Assembly: GCA_023134675.1 (NCBI GenBank)
Contig: JAGLUQ010000042.1
Coordinates: 1-7,078 of the forward strand
Direction: 5' to 3'
DNA from: Candidatus Aenigmatarchaeota archaeon
Lineage (GTDB): Archaea > EX4484-52 > GLR71
Length of the DNA: 7,078 nucleotides
The notes under the pieces are model-generated. The model searched no databases. It was given only the letters and a program-made list of their open reading frames with translations, and was not told where the DNA came from. This document shows positions 1 to 6,483 of this stretch, in pieces. The position numbers and the translations under genes are program-made. How positions within the stretch are numbered: position 1 is the first letter of the stretch; every line of letters begins with the position of its first letter.

Positions 1-803
1 CCGAATTTTATGATAAAATCACCAAAGCTGTCAAATTCTTTTTCTGGGTTTGTCTCATATACCACAAGATCCTGAGTAATATAATTCACTTCTGCATATC
101 CTTTTGTTCCTGTTATGCTTAATGTCCTTATCTTTATCGGTGTTGTCCAGTTGACTTCAATAAATGCACTTGCACCATCATATTTTAGAAGTATGTTTGC
201 ATAGTCGGGCCTATCATTAATCAAAGCATTTCCAAGATTGCTGCTTATCTTTTCAGGTGTCCGTTCCAAAAGGTAATTGAAGATATCAATATCATGCACT
301 GCAAGATCAATTACGACACCTGCATCCTTTATCCTTGAGGGGAAAAGTCCTACCCTCTTTGAAATTATTGTGGTTATGTTACCCAGAGCTCCAGATTCAA
401 TCTGTTTTTTTAAAGCATCTATTGCGGGATTGAATCGTTCAATATGGCCTACCAATAAAGTTACATCCTTCTTTTTGCATGTGTCAATTATTGATTCTGC
501 ATTGTCAATCTTATCTGATATGGGCTTTTCCAAAAGGATGTGCTTGCCTTTATCTGCACAATAGACTGCAACATCTTTATGATACTTTGTCGGGACCACA
601 ACAGATATTGCATCTATATCTTCTTTATCCAGCATGTCCTTAAAATCCTTGTAAAACCTGCAGGAATGTTTTTCTGCCAAAAGTTTTCCGTTCTTTTCAT
701 CAAGATCTGATATAGCTACAAGATTAACATTTTCCAGTTCTGAATATATCCGTACATGATGCCTACCCATAGCTCCTGTTCCTATCACTGCCACATTTAC
801 CAT
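1..803 (-). CDS. Gfo/Idh/MocA-family NAD(P)-dependent sugar dehydrogenase, probably UDP-GlcNAc 3-dehydrogenase type (C-terminus cut off by window start)
   Basis: Reading from the ATG at 803 gives 267 codons with no stop before the window edge, so the 3' end is missing; family members usually run about 310-350 residues. The N-terminal Rossmann fold has GTGAMG (residues 8-13, GxGxxG) and an acidic residue near 33 after the second strand. EKP at 92-94 is the family's cofactor/catalytic Lys motif, and DLAVHDID (166-173) carries the expected catalytic His170. VGHIERFNPA (118-127) resembles the motif seen in UDP-N-acetylglucosamine 3-dehydrogenases (GnnA/WbpB-like), which oxidise C3 of the sugar before transamination. 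That substrate is an inference; other nucleotide sugars or inositol-like substrates are possible. The enzyme should be cytoplasmic. It lies just downstream of N-glycosylation genes but has its own TATA promoter and no Shine-Dalgarno sequence, so its mRNA is probably leaderless. Family assignment is secure, exact substrate is not. Confidence 0.9.
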   Translation of the reverse strand, partial: MVNVAVIGTGAMGRHHVRIYSELENVNLVAISDLDEKNGKLLAEKHSCRFYKDFKDMLDKEDIDAISVVVPTKYHKDVAVYCADKGKHILLEKPISDKIDNAESIIDTCKKKDVTLLVGHIERFNPAIDALKKQIESGALGNITTIISKRVGLFPSRIKDAGVVIDLAVHDIDIFNYLLERTPEKISSNLGNALINDRPDYANILLKYDGASAFIEVNWTTPIKIRTLSITGTKGYAEVNYITQDLVVYETNPEKEFDSFGDFIIKF

Positions 804-823
804 GGTATAGATTACGGAATAAA

Positions 824-854
824 TTTTATATATCTAACAAGGGTTTTTTTAAAC
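824..854 (-). promoter_or_regulatory. Archaeal promoter of the Gfo/Idh/MocA gene (TATA box plus upstream A-tract), predicted leaderless
   Basis: On the minus strand TATATAAA occupies 832-825, with its centre 25.5 nt before the A of the ATG at 803. Archaeal transcription normally starts about 25-27 nt downstream of the TATA centre, so transcription should begin at or next to the start codon. There is no Shine-Dalgarno-like sequence before the ATG. TTAAAAAAAC lies upstream at 852-843 and recurs at the same distance in the epimerase promoter. Confidence 0.7.
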
Positions 855-859
855 TGAGC

Positions 860-864
860 AAAAA
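860..864 (-). terminator. Possible weak oligo-T terminator after the Alg7-like gene
   Basis: A run of five T on the minus strand starts 30 nt after the stop codon of the Alg7-like gene. Archaeal RNA polymerase can stop at oligo-T tracts without a hairpin. The tract is short and stands alone, so this is a weak call, and read-through into the dehydrogenase gene is possible. Confidence 0.3.
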
Positions 865-893
865 CAGTGTGTTAAGACAAACAGAATCTTAAT

Positions 894-1865
894 CTACAGA
901 ACAAATAAAAGAACTGCAATCAAAGCAAAAACAAGCTCAATCAAATAAAGGCTATAAATCGCTCTCTTCTCTGTTGTCTTTTGAAATGATGCAACAAGCC
1001 AGGGAAGGAAAAAACGATTTGGTACTACAAGATAACCTTCCTTGTCAACTGAGCCGAAACGTTCCGACCTTGTCTTCTCTGCGCCTCTCTTGAAATAACC
1101 ATAATAATACAGGAACAGATTGAAGATATGAGGGATTATAAGGATTACGCCGACAAGTTCCATATTGCCCAAAATCACGATAACTGCCAGCATGACACCT
1201 ATCAAGAATGTTCCAGAATCACCTGGAAAAATCCTTGCCGGATACTTATTATAAGACAAAAAAGAGAGGAGGGTAAATGTAAAAGGCAGGCTCAGCAAAA
1301 CAACAATTGTATTATTGGTGATAAACCCGATTATTGAAAGGGCAGAGAACATAATGACACCCATACCCGCCTCAAGGCCATTGTATCCTGCTACCATGTT
1401 GACAGCATTTGCTGCACCGGTTATTGCAAGAGGTATCAACAGTAGTGTGTATATTATTCCAAAATCAACTATACCTAAAAATGGAAGATACATTTCTGTC
1501 ACGCCGGCTTTTATTGCCATCAGAGGCGGTGCTGCAAGAAGAGGCAAAAGCGTTTTTGTTCTCCAAGATATGTTGTAGAAATCATCAATCATCCCTATAA
1601 AAGCAACCAATAATACTGTTGTTGCAACTGCAAATATCTGGACTGTATATTCCGGGAAAAAATGAAGAATCAAAAAAAGCGCTGAAAGGTAGCCAAAAAG
1701 TATTGTTATGCCTCCGGACTCTGCAACTTCTTTTTTTTCTATCTTATATTTATCAACACCAACTATCCCCGTCTCTTTTGCTTTTTTGATATATTTAGGA
1801 ATAAACAAATATGTCAAGATAAATGATACAAAAGATATCAAAAGAATTGTTGTCATAAAATCCAT
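894..1865 (-). CDS. Polyprenyl/dolichyl-phosphate GlcNAc-1-phosphate transferase (Alg7/AglH-like, glycosyltransferase family 4 / MraY superfamily)
   Basis: A 323-residue, very hydrophobic integral membrane protein with about 10 membrane segments. It should move a HexNAc-1-phosphate from its UDP-sugar to dolichyl phosphate on the cytoplasmic face, the first step of lipid-linked glycan assembly. The superfamily's acidic motif is GMIDD (D94-D95), followed by a Trp-Arg-Thr-Lys loop at 101-104. NAVNMVAGYNGLEAG (153-167) matches the eukaryotic/archaeal Alg7 form (N..N..AG.NGLE) rather than the bacterial MraY NxxNxxDG. FPGDSGTF (213-220) is the conserved GD motif. The basic cytoplasmic loop around 259-284 fits a UDP-sugar-binding role. 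The ATG lies 3 nt after the aglB stop, with GAGGAA as ribosome binding site inside the aglB end; a second in-frame ATG at codon 4 is less well placed. Methanogen AglH is the closest named role, but the exact sugar is unknown. Confidence 0.9.
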   Translation of the reverse strand: MDFMTTILLISFVSFILTYLFIPKYIKKAKETGIVGVDKYKIEKKEVAESGGITILFGYLSALFLILHFFPEYTVQIFAVATTVLLVAFIGMIDDFYNISWRTKTLLPLLAAPPLMAIKAGVTEMYLPFLGIVDFGIIYTLLLIPLAITGAANAVNMVAGYNGLEAGMGVIMFSALSIIGFITNNTIVVLLSLPFTFTLLSFLSYNKYPARIFPGDSGTFLIGVMLAVIVILGNMELVGVILIIPHIFNLFLYYYGYFKRGAEKTRSERFGSVDKEGYLVVPNRFFLPWLVASFQKTTEKRAIYSLYLIELVFALIAVLLFVL

Positions 1866-1878
1866 AATTTATTCCTCT
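1866..1878 (-). promoter_or_regulatory. Ribosome binding site of the Alg7-like gene, inside the aglB end
   Basis: AGAGGAA on the minus strand (1878-1872) encodes the last Glu-Glu of AglB and ends 6 nt before the ATG at 1865, just ahead of the TAA. It supports coupled translation of the two genes and fixes the start at 1865. It contrasts with the first genes of transcription units here, which have no such site. Confidence 0.6.
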
Positions 1879-4232
1879 GTTACAGATTCATTTGTTTCAT
1901 CAGTTAATTCAATTATTTCATTAATTAATTCGCTTGGTTCGTTAACTACTTCACTTGTTTCATTAATGATATCAATTTGAGGTGGTATCTCTATTTTTTT
2001 TCCCTCTTCAATCACTTTGTATATCTTTATTTCTGTGTTATCGTATACTTTCTCAAGGAACGGAACTCCTGCGCCGTCAAAAAGGTATAATTTAGCGAAA
2101 TTTGACAGACCTGCTTCCATCTCTGGGTATGGAAGGAATACACCAAACTGTGAAAAGACAAGGCATGCGTCAAATACGGGTTCAGGCGGGTTTAAATCAA
2201 CAAATTCGCCCGCTGTGCAGAGACCTTTCATATATGCTGTGCCCTGAGGCGTTATGAATTTTATGTCACCTGCTATGCCACCGTTCTGGTCCACCGGGAC
2301 ATATATGCTGTTCACGCCAAGCTGGTATACCATGATTGTTATGTTGTCTTTTGGTACTTGCTTTGCTAAAGTGAGCGGTATAAAACTGTTTATCTTCTCG
2401 CCGCCGTGGCCTATCTTTGACATTGCTGAGAACTTGCCGATTAAAGTGTAGTCTACTACAACATAGTCTGCAGGGAAGTATTCTATGACCTCTTTCAGGT
2501 CTGATATGTTGTCGCTTATGAAGCCGTTGGCAAGGATTGGGTTTATTACACCTGCTTTCTCATTACCACCATCAGCCACAGATGCTCTCTCCCCTGCAGT
2601 CTCAAACCAGTAGCCATAATCCCACCAAGAAAGGATGACTGCATCTTCCGGTGTCTCTGTCTTCAGGAACTGAGATGCACCTTGCCAATTCTTGTTCAGG
2701 GAAGGTCCTATTGATTTTGAGAAGGCCAGACCTGCCGAGAAGTTTACTATGAGGAGCAAGATGATGAAAAGTATAGGGACTGCTTTGAGAATATTTATCT
2801 TTAAGCCGGCAAATTCTATTTTTCTGAAATTCTTGACAATATCTGCATTATTGAATATCTTGATTATATAATATATACCAAATGCGCCTGCAAGAGCTGC
2901 TGGTGCACCAAGCAGGAAGATTATACGGATTCTTGCGAAAGATGCATAGATTGATGCTATAACCCATATGAGCGCGAACATATATTTCCAGTCTTTTGTC
3001 TTGTAAAGTTTGTATGCAAGGAACACAATACCTACAAGCATGAATATCCAAAGAGACATGTAAGGGATTATGGATTTCAATTCTGGTGTAATATATTGTG
3101 CATATTCTGCTCCTAACTGCGCTTTTATGTTTGTCCATGTGGCTGGGTTGTTTTCGGCCACTGTTGAACCTACAACGCCTTCAGACCAGTTAAGAAGACG
3201 AGACATACTGTAGAAAAGATTTGCAAATGTCTTTGAAAAAAATGAACCAATCAATAAAAGAATAAGACCTACAACAGATAATATAGGCATTGCATAGTTT
3301 ATGTTTTTCTGTTCCACTATTTTTTCTTTTTCGATTATATACCTTGCAAATATGAATATTATGGTGATAAATGATAACAGTGCATAAGATGATGTATATA
3401 TTAAACTTGCTGGAATTTTAAATATTGTTGGAGTTAATATTGCAATAGATATTATGATAGGATACGATTTATAAATTGATTTAGGATGTATGTTAAAAAA
3501 TACAAGAAGACCTGTTATCATTGCAAGTATTAGGAAAATTATGTTTGCACCACCCCATATGAAATTTACCATCAATAAAGACAGACCTGCGTTAATTGCT
3601 GATACTGTTGAATTCTTGTTCAGTGCGTGAACAAAGAAATATAATGCAAGAATGATAAATATTGCAGATGAAGGCTCTTTTTCAAAAAAACCTGCAGCTG
3701 TACGATAAAGGGTTGATGTGTTCACCGCAAGCAAGAAACCTGCAAGAAGACCTATTTTTTTGTTGAACAATTCTTTACCTAAAAAGTATATCCCAACACC
3801 CATCAAAGCACCCATGATAGCAGGGTACCATTTTGCCCATTCGTAAAAGGAAAGGGATGGGATCACTATAGCAATAACCTTATACATGACTGCAGGAAGA
3901 TAAAATATACCAGGAGCTGTGTTGTGCGGATCCATTCCTGTCGGGAAATATCTCAAAGTATCAAAGACCAGATGAAAATTGTTGTTCATCATGTCAAGGC
4001 TTGTCCGGTATATGAAGAATGGATCAAGCGCCTGGAGACATACCATGCCTTCAATGCAGTCTGCCAATGGTTTCAATGACTGTGCACGGATATACAGGCC
4101 AATGGCAAAGATAAGGAGAAGCGCAACTGATATCCAGTATTTCTGGACATACCGGTTTGACCTGACCTTTTCGTATGAATCTGATACTTTTTCTGATAAA
4201 GCAACCAGATTCAAACCTTGTGATTCTGACAT
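1869..4232 (-). CDS. aglB: Dolichyl-phosphooligosaccharide-protein glycotransferase AglB (STT3 family)
   Basis: The 787-residue protein is the membrane oligosaccharyltransferase that moves the lipid-linked glycan to Asn in N-X-S/T sites outside the cell. After a cytoplasmic N-terminus, a first membrane helix (about 33-49) leads to the first external loop with the metal-binding Asp70 in LDPFFIYR. E184-K-E186 is the second acidic motif. Further helices follow to about 500, with TVAE (357-360) in the external loop as the archaeal TIxE-type motif and R434/R436 near the lipid-phosphate site. The external C-terminal domain has the diagnostic WWDYG at 536-540, followed by D594-x-x-L597-x-x-K600, which resembles the DM/DK-type kinked-helix motif with Leu at the Met position. 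The tail from 756 is a heptad repeat. The ATG at 4232 has a weak AAAGGG site upstream and lies 39 nt after the epimerase stop. Family assignment is essentially certain. Confidence 0.97.
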   Translation of the reverse strand: MSESQGLNLVALSEKVSDSYEKVRSNRYVQKYWISVALLLIFAIGLYIRAQSLKPLADCIEGMVCLQALDPFFIYRTSLDMMNNNFHLVFDTLRYFPTGMDPHNTAPGIFYLPAVMYKVIAIVIPSLSFYEWAKWYPAIMGALMGVGIYFLGKELFNKKIGLLAGFLLAVNTSTLYRTAAGFFEKEPSSAIFIILALYFFVHALNKNSTVSAINAGLSLLMVNFIWGGANIIFLILAMITGLLVFFNIHPKSIYKSYPIIISIAILTPTIFKIPASLIYTSSYALLSFITIIFIFARYIIEKEKIVEQKNINYAMPILSVVGLILLLIGSFFSKTFANLFYSMSRLLNWSEGVVGSTVAENNPATWTNIKAQLGAEYAQYITPELKSIIPYMSLWIFMLVGIVFLAYKLYKTKDWKYMFALIWVIASIYASFARIRIIFLLGAPAALAGAFGIYYIIKIFNNADIVKNFRKIEFAGLKINILKAVPILFIILLLIVNFSAGLAFSKSIGPSLNKNWQGASQFLKTETPEDAVILSWWDYGYWFETAGERASVADGGNEKAGVINPILANGFISDNISDLKEVIEYFPADYVVVDYTLIGKFSAMSKIGHGGEKINSFIPLTLAKQVPKDNITIMVYQLGVNSIYVPVDQNGGIAGDIKFITPQGTAYMKGLCTAGEFVDLNPPEPVFDACLVFSQFGVFLPYPEMEAGLSNFAKLYLFDGAGVPFLEKVYDNTEIKIYKVIEEGKKIEIPPQIDIINETSEVVNEPSELINEIIELTDETNESVTEE
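1872..1967 (-). repeat. 21-bp tandem repeat encoding the heptad-repeat acidic tail of AglB
   Basis: Residues 756-787 read as seven-residue units: INETSEV, VNEPSEL, INEIIEL, TDETNES, then a partial VTEE. The 21-bp DNA units are 1967-1947, 1946-1926, 1925-1905 and 1904-1884, followed by 12 bp. Each unit keeps (N/D)-E at positions 2-3, and Glu at position 6 is kept in all four. The tail contains two Asn-X-Ser/Thr sites (N757 and N781). It lies at the end of the predicted external domain, so it would be outside the cell. Confidence 0.75.
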
Positions 4233-4268
4233 AGATATCCCTTTACAATCAATCTTGAAACAAATACT

Positions 4269-4278
4269 ATTTTATATC
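4269..4278 (-). promoter_or_regulatory. Possible internal promoter for aglB overlapping the epimerase stop codon
   Basis: GATATAAAAT on the minus strand (4278-4269) includes the epimerase TAA (4274-4272). Its centre is about 42 nt before the aglB ATG, so a start about 26 nt downstream would give a leader of roughly 15 nt holding the weak AAAGGG site. aglB may therefore be transcribed both from the epimerase promoter and from here. The site could also be chance in AT-rich DNA. Confidence 0.35.
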
Positions 4279-5213
4279 TTTCTGTCAAGAAGCTCTTTAA
4301 CTGTGCGCTCTACAGCCTGCCTTGAGTTATATTTTGAGCTCCATCCTGTCTTCTCAAGCTTGGCCGTTGAAAGCATCATGTCTGTGACGTCGCCTTTCCA
4401 TCCGCCTGAACCGCCAGTGTATGTGAATTTCACATCTTTCAAGCCCATACACATTACAACAATTTTTGCAAGAGATGTAACATCAAGCTGGTCCTTTGAG
4501 CCGAAATTAAAGGCGTCTGTCTGCTTATCCTGCGCTTTTTTTGCGTGGATTATACCATCTATGCAGTCATCTATATAGATATATGACTTATTCTGCCTGC
4601 CGTCGCCTAATATCTCTAAAGTTTCCGGATTTTTTCTGAGTTTTGTGATGAAGTCAAAGATTACACCATGGGGTTTGTCACCAGGACCTATAACATTGGC
4701 GAATCTTAATATTGTCGCTTTTATATTGTAGAGGGATGCGTATGTCGATACAAGAGCTTCGCCTGCCAGTTTCGATCCACCATACATCGATATGGGAAAA
4801 AGAGGACCATAGTCTTCAGGAGTTGGTATCTTCTTTGCATTTCCGTAAACAACAGAACTTGATGTGAATATGAATCTTTTCACTTCTGCTTTGCGGCAGG
4901 CTTCAAGAACTTTGTATGTGACAACGATGTTCTCGTCAAAATCTATTTTTGTGTCTTTTGCGCCGAGACGGACATCTGAGTTCGCTGCAAGATGATAGAC
5001 TTCATCGATTCCTTTGAAATGGCTGTCGATGCTGCCTGTCAGGAGGTCTGTCTTTATTATTGTCAATTTTGGGTTTTCTATATCAATTGAGGTTGTGTCT
5101 TCTGACTTGTCAAGGACCAATACGAAATTTCCTTCATCTAAAAGGCGGCGTACGAGATGCGGGCCTATGAAACCGAGACCGCCTGTGACCATCACTTTTT
5201 TGTTTTCTGCCAT
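4272..5213 (-). CDS. NAD-dependent nucleotide-sugar epimerase/dehydratase (extended SDR, GalE-like)
   Basis: A 313-residue extended short-chain dehydrogenase, likely a UDP-sugar 4-epimerase supplying a building block for the glycan. Residue numbers count from the ATG. TGGLGFIG at 10-17 is the NAD-binding GxxGxxG motif, and Asp35 in VLDKS should bind the adenine ribose. LAANSDV is at 76-82, Ser118-120 contain the catalytic Ser, and Tyr144-x-x-x-Lys148 is the catalytic pair. Late markers YIYIDD and FNFGS, plus a C-terminal GWKGDV-type segment, are typical of archaeal GalE-like proteins. Substrate (UDP-Glc, UDP-GlcNAc or UDP-GlcA) cannot be read from the sequence. The frame is also open from a GTG at 5219, but ATG at 5213 is preferred: the TATA box is 26.5 nt before it and no Shine-Dalgarno sequence is present. 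It is probably the first gene of an operon with aglB and the Alg7-like gene. Confidence 0.9.
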   Translation of the reverse strand: MAENKKVMVTGGLGFIGPHLVRRLLDEGNFVLVLDKSEDTTSIDIENPKLTIIKTDLLTGSIDSHFKGIDEVYHLAANSDVRLGAKDTKIDFDENIVVTYKVLEACRKAEVKRFIFTSSSVVYGNAKKIPTPEDYGPLFPISMYGGSKLAGEALVSTYASLYNIKATILRFANVIGPGDKPHGVIFDFITKLRKNPETLEILGDGRQNKSYIYIDDCIDGIIHAKKAQDKQTDAFNFGSKDQLDVTSLAKIVVMCMGLKDVKFTYTGGSGGWKGDVTDMMLSTAKLEKTGWSSKYNSRQAVERTVKELLDRKI

Positions 5214-5235
5214 GGTCACATTTTTGCCAGATAAG

Positions 5236-5264
5236 GTTATATCTGTTTTGCTGTTTTTTTAACC
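5236..5264 (-). promoter_or_regulatory. Archaeal promoter of the epimerase-aglB-Alg7-like operon, predicted leaderless
   Basis: On the minus strand GATATAAC spans 5243-5236, with its TATA core centred 26.5 nt before the ATG at 5213. TTAAAAAAAC lies upstream at 5262-5253, the same 10-mer and the same 40-nt distance to the ATG as in the dehydrogenase promoter. With transcription starting at the ATG there is no leader, which argues against the GTG at 5219 as start. Confidence 0.65.
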
Positions 5265-5287
5265 AGTCAAAGAAAATCCATGCCCGC

Positions 5288-5307
5288 TCAACCTTCAAAA
5301 AGGTTGA
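5288..5307. repeat. Inverted repeat 1 (8-bp stem, 4-nt loop)
   Basis: TCAACCTT at 5288-5295 and AAGGTTGA at 5300-5307 pair perfectly around CAAA. It lies about 75-95 bp upstream of the epimerase ATG and downstream of the reductase gene. No T-run directly follows on either strand, so it is not a classical terminator. It could be an operator palindrome or an RNA hairpin. Confidence 0.75.
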
Positions 5308-5314
5308 TCATTTG

Positions 5315-5343
5315 AACGCATTGACCTTTCAGGTCAACGCATT
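5315..5343. repeat. Inverted repeat 2 (7-bp stem, 3-nt loop) bounded by an 8-bp direct repeat
   Basis: TTGACCT at 5321-5327 and AGGTCAA at 5331-5337 pair around TTC. The direct repeat AACGCATT occurs at 5315-5322 and 5336-5343, a 21-bp period, so its inner bases also form the ends of the stem. The centre lies 31.5 bp from the centre of inverted repeat 1, about three helical turns of B-DNA. Confidence 0.75.
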
Positions 5344-5356
5344 ATCTTTGATTCTT

Positions 5357-5405
5357 AAAAAAGCATCAGACAAACATAGATTAAAAACGTAAACAAAAGA
5401 AAAAA
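5357..5405 (-). terminator. Oligo-T terminator region after the geranylgeranyl reductase gene
   Basis: Directly after the TGA of the reductase gene the minus strand carries T6 (5405-5400), then T4 (5397-5394), T5 (5387-5383) and T6 (5362-5357). Clustered oligo-T tracts without a hairpin are the usual intrinsic termination signal of archaeal RNA polymerase, so the reductase transcript probably ends here. Confidence 0.6.
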
Positions 5406-6461
5406 TCACAAAAAATCCATGTCACCGAAGAGTTCTATGTCTTTTCTGCTTTTTGAAAGAATTGAGAAAAAGGTGCCAAGCTCGGTGTCTGAAAGAGAGT
5501 CTATTGTTTTTCTTATGCCGAGGCCGAGCTCTATCTTTTCTGCAAGGACGGACTTCCATCTCATATCATATATTTCTAATGCAGATGAGGTGAAATTGTT
5601 GCTTTCTATTGCAGAGGCAATCACTTCTGATGCGATGTCTGCGCACAGGAAACTGTAGATTATGCCGCCGCCGGAGAATGGCTTTACCTGAAGGGCTGCA
5701 TCTCCAAGAAGGATGATGTTGTCTGTCGATGTCTTGTCTAATATGCCGAAGCATATCGGGTGGGTATATCTCTTATCTATCTTTATGTTGTGTTCTGCAA
5801 TAAAGCGATTAAAATGTCCAATATGATCCCTGTCTGATGCAAGGCCGTATTCTGTCCTCTCTCCTCTTGGTATTTTCCATGCGAAGAAACCGGGCGCTAT
5901 ATCTTTTCCGTAGAAAAGCTCTACAAGATCTGAATTGTCTTTTTTATCTGTGTACCCTAGGATACCGTTCACCTGCTGTTTTTTTCCTGTGTTGAGTCCT
6001 GACGCTTTTCTTACTACTGAACCCGCACCGTCGCAGCCTACAATTATTTTGGATTGGATTGTTTCTTTGTCAGTCTTTGTGTATGCCAGACCATCTTTTG
6101 TATGATAGCTTTCAAAAGAGATCCCTGTTAAAATTTCTGCTCCGGCAGATTCTGCTCTTTTTGCCATGAATCTGTCAAATGCAGGGCGGTTGAGGACATA
6201 AGCCTGTGTGTCTTCTCTTTTTATTGTGAAGGATGTGTTTTCAGAGTGGAATGTTGAGCCTTTTATTTTATTCTCTATCAGGGAACTGTCTATCTTAACA
6301 AAATTATCTATCCTTGTGCTTACCAGACCTGAGCAGGCGTGCTTTCCTATCTCTTTTTTCTTCTCTATTATTGTTGTGTCTATGCCTTTTGATGCGAGCT
6401 TTTCTGCGAGGTATGTGCCTGCGGGGCCTGCGCCGATTATGAGAATGTCTGTCCTGAGCAT
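5406..6461 (-). CDS. Geranylgeranyl reductase family FAD-dependent oxidoreductase
   Basis: A 351-residue flavoprotein of the archaeal geranylgeranyl reductase family, which saturates isoprenoid double bonds in membrane lipids or related polyprenyl chains. GAGPAG at 10-15 binds the FAD pyrophosphate and Glu33 its ribose. CSGLV (43-47) matches the conserved Cys-x-Gly segment. GCDGAGSVVR (142-151) and GDAALQVKPFSGGG (253-266) are the later FAD motifs. P190-x-x-F193-x-W195-x-I-P198, then seven residues and GLA, is a relaxed version of the family's PxxYxWxFP...GxG substrate motif. At 351 residues it is somewhat shorter than characterised archaeal enzymes. The frame is open further upstream to an ATG at 6515, but that would overlap serA and precede the fold; ATG 6461 has a TATA-like box 26.5 nt upstream and no Shine-Dalgarno sequence. 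Membrane-lipid and dolichol substrates are both possible. Confidence 0.9.
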   Translation of the reverse strand: MLRTDILIIGAGPAGTYLAEKLASKGIDTTIIEKKKEIGKHACSGLVSTRIDNFVKIDSSLIENKIKGSTFHSENTSFTIKREDTQAYVLNRPAFDRFMAKRAESAGAEILTGISFESYHTKDGLAYTKTDKETIQSKIIVGCDGAGSVVRKASGLNTGKKQQVNGILGYTDKKDNSDLVELFYGKDIAPGFFAWKIPRGERTEYGLASDRDHIGHFNRFIAEHNIKIDKRYTHPICFGILDKTSTDNIILLGDAALQVKPFSGGGIIYSFLCADIASEVIASAIESNNFTSSALEIYDMRWKSVLAEKIELGLGIRKTIDSLSDTELGTFFSILSKSRKDIELFGDMDFL

Positions 6462-6483
6462 GAATCGTGTTTGGGGCGGAAAT

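Noticed and set aside
277..564. 95-codon open frame on the plus strand
   Set aside because: It is antisense to the conserved middle of the Gfo/Idh/MocA gene and shows no motif.
2848..3138. 96-codon open frame on the minus strand inside aglB
   Set aside because: It is an out-of-frame reading of the AglB membrane region, with a His/Cys/Tyr-rich composition and no family signature.
3979..4578. 199-codon open frame on the plus strand across the aglB/epimerase border
   Set aside because: It is antisense to two strongly supported genes, its protein has no recognisable motif, and it spans their junction without a promoter of its own. It is a shadow frame.
5214..5219. GTG at 5219 as the start of the epimerase
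   Set aside because: It adds only two residues, has no Shine-Dalgarno sequence, and lies about 20 nt from the TATA centre, upstream of the expected transcription start. ATG at 5213 fits the promoter better.
5288..5343. CRISPR array or bacterial-style terminator at the two hairpins
   Set aside because: Only two unequal palindromes with no spacer pattern are present, and neither is directly followed by a T-run on either strand.
5300..5380. Box C/D guide RNA in the 192-bp intergenic region
   Set aside because: TGATG-like and CTGA-like strings occur on the minus strand, but no full set of C, D', C' and D boxes with proper spacing could be assembled.
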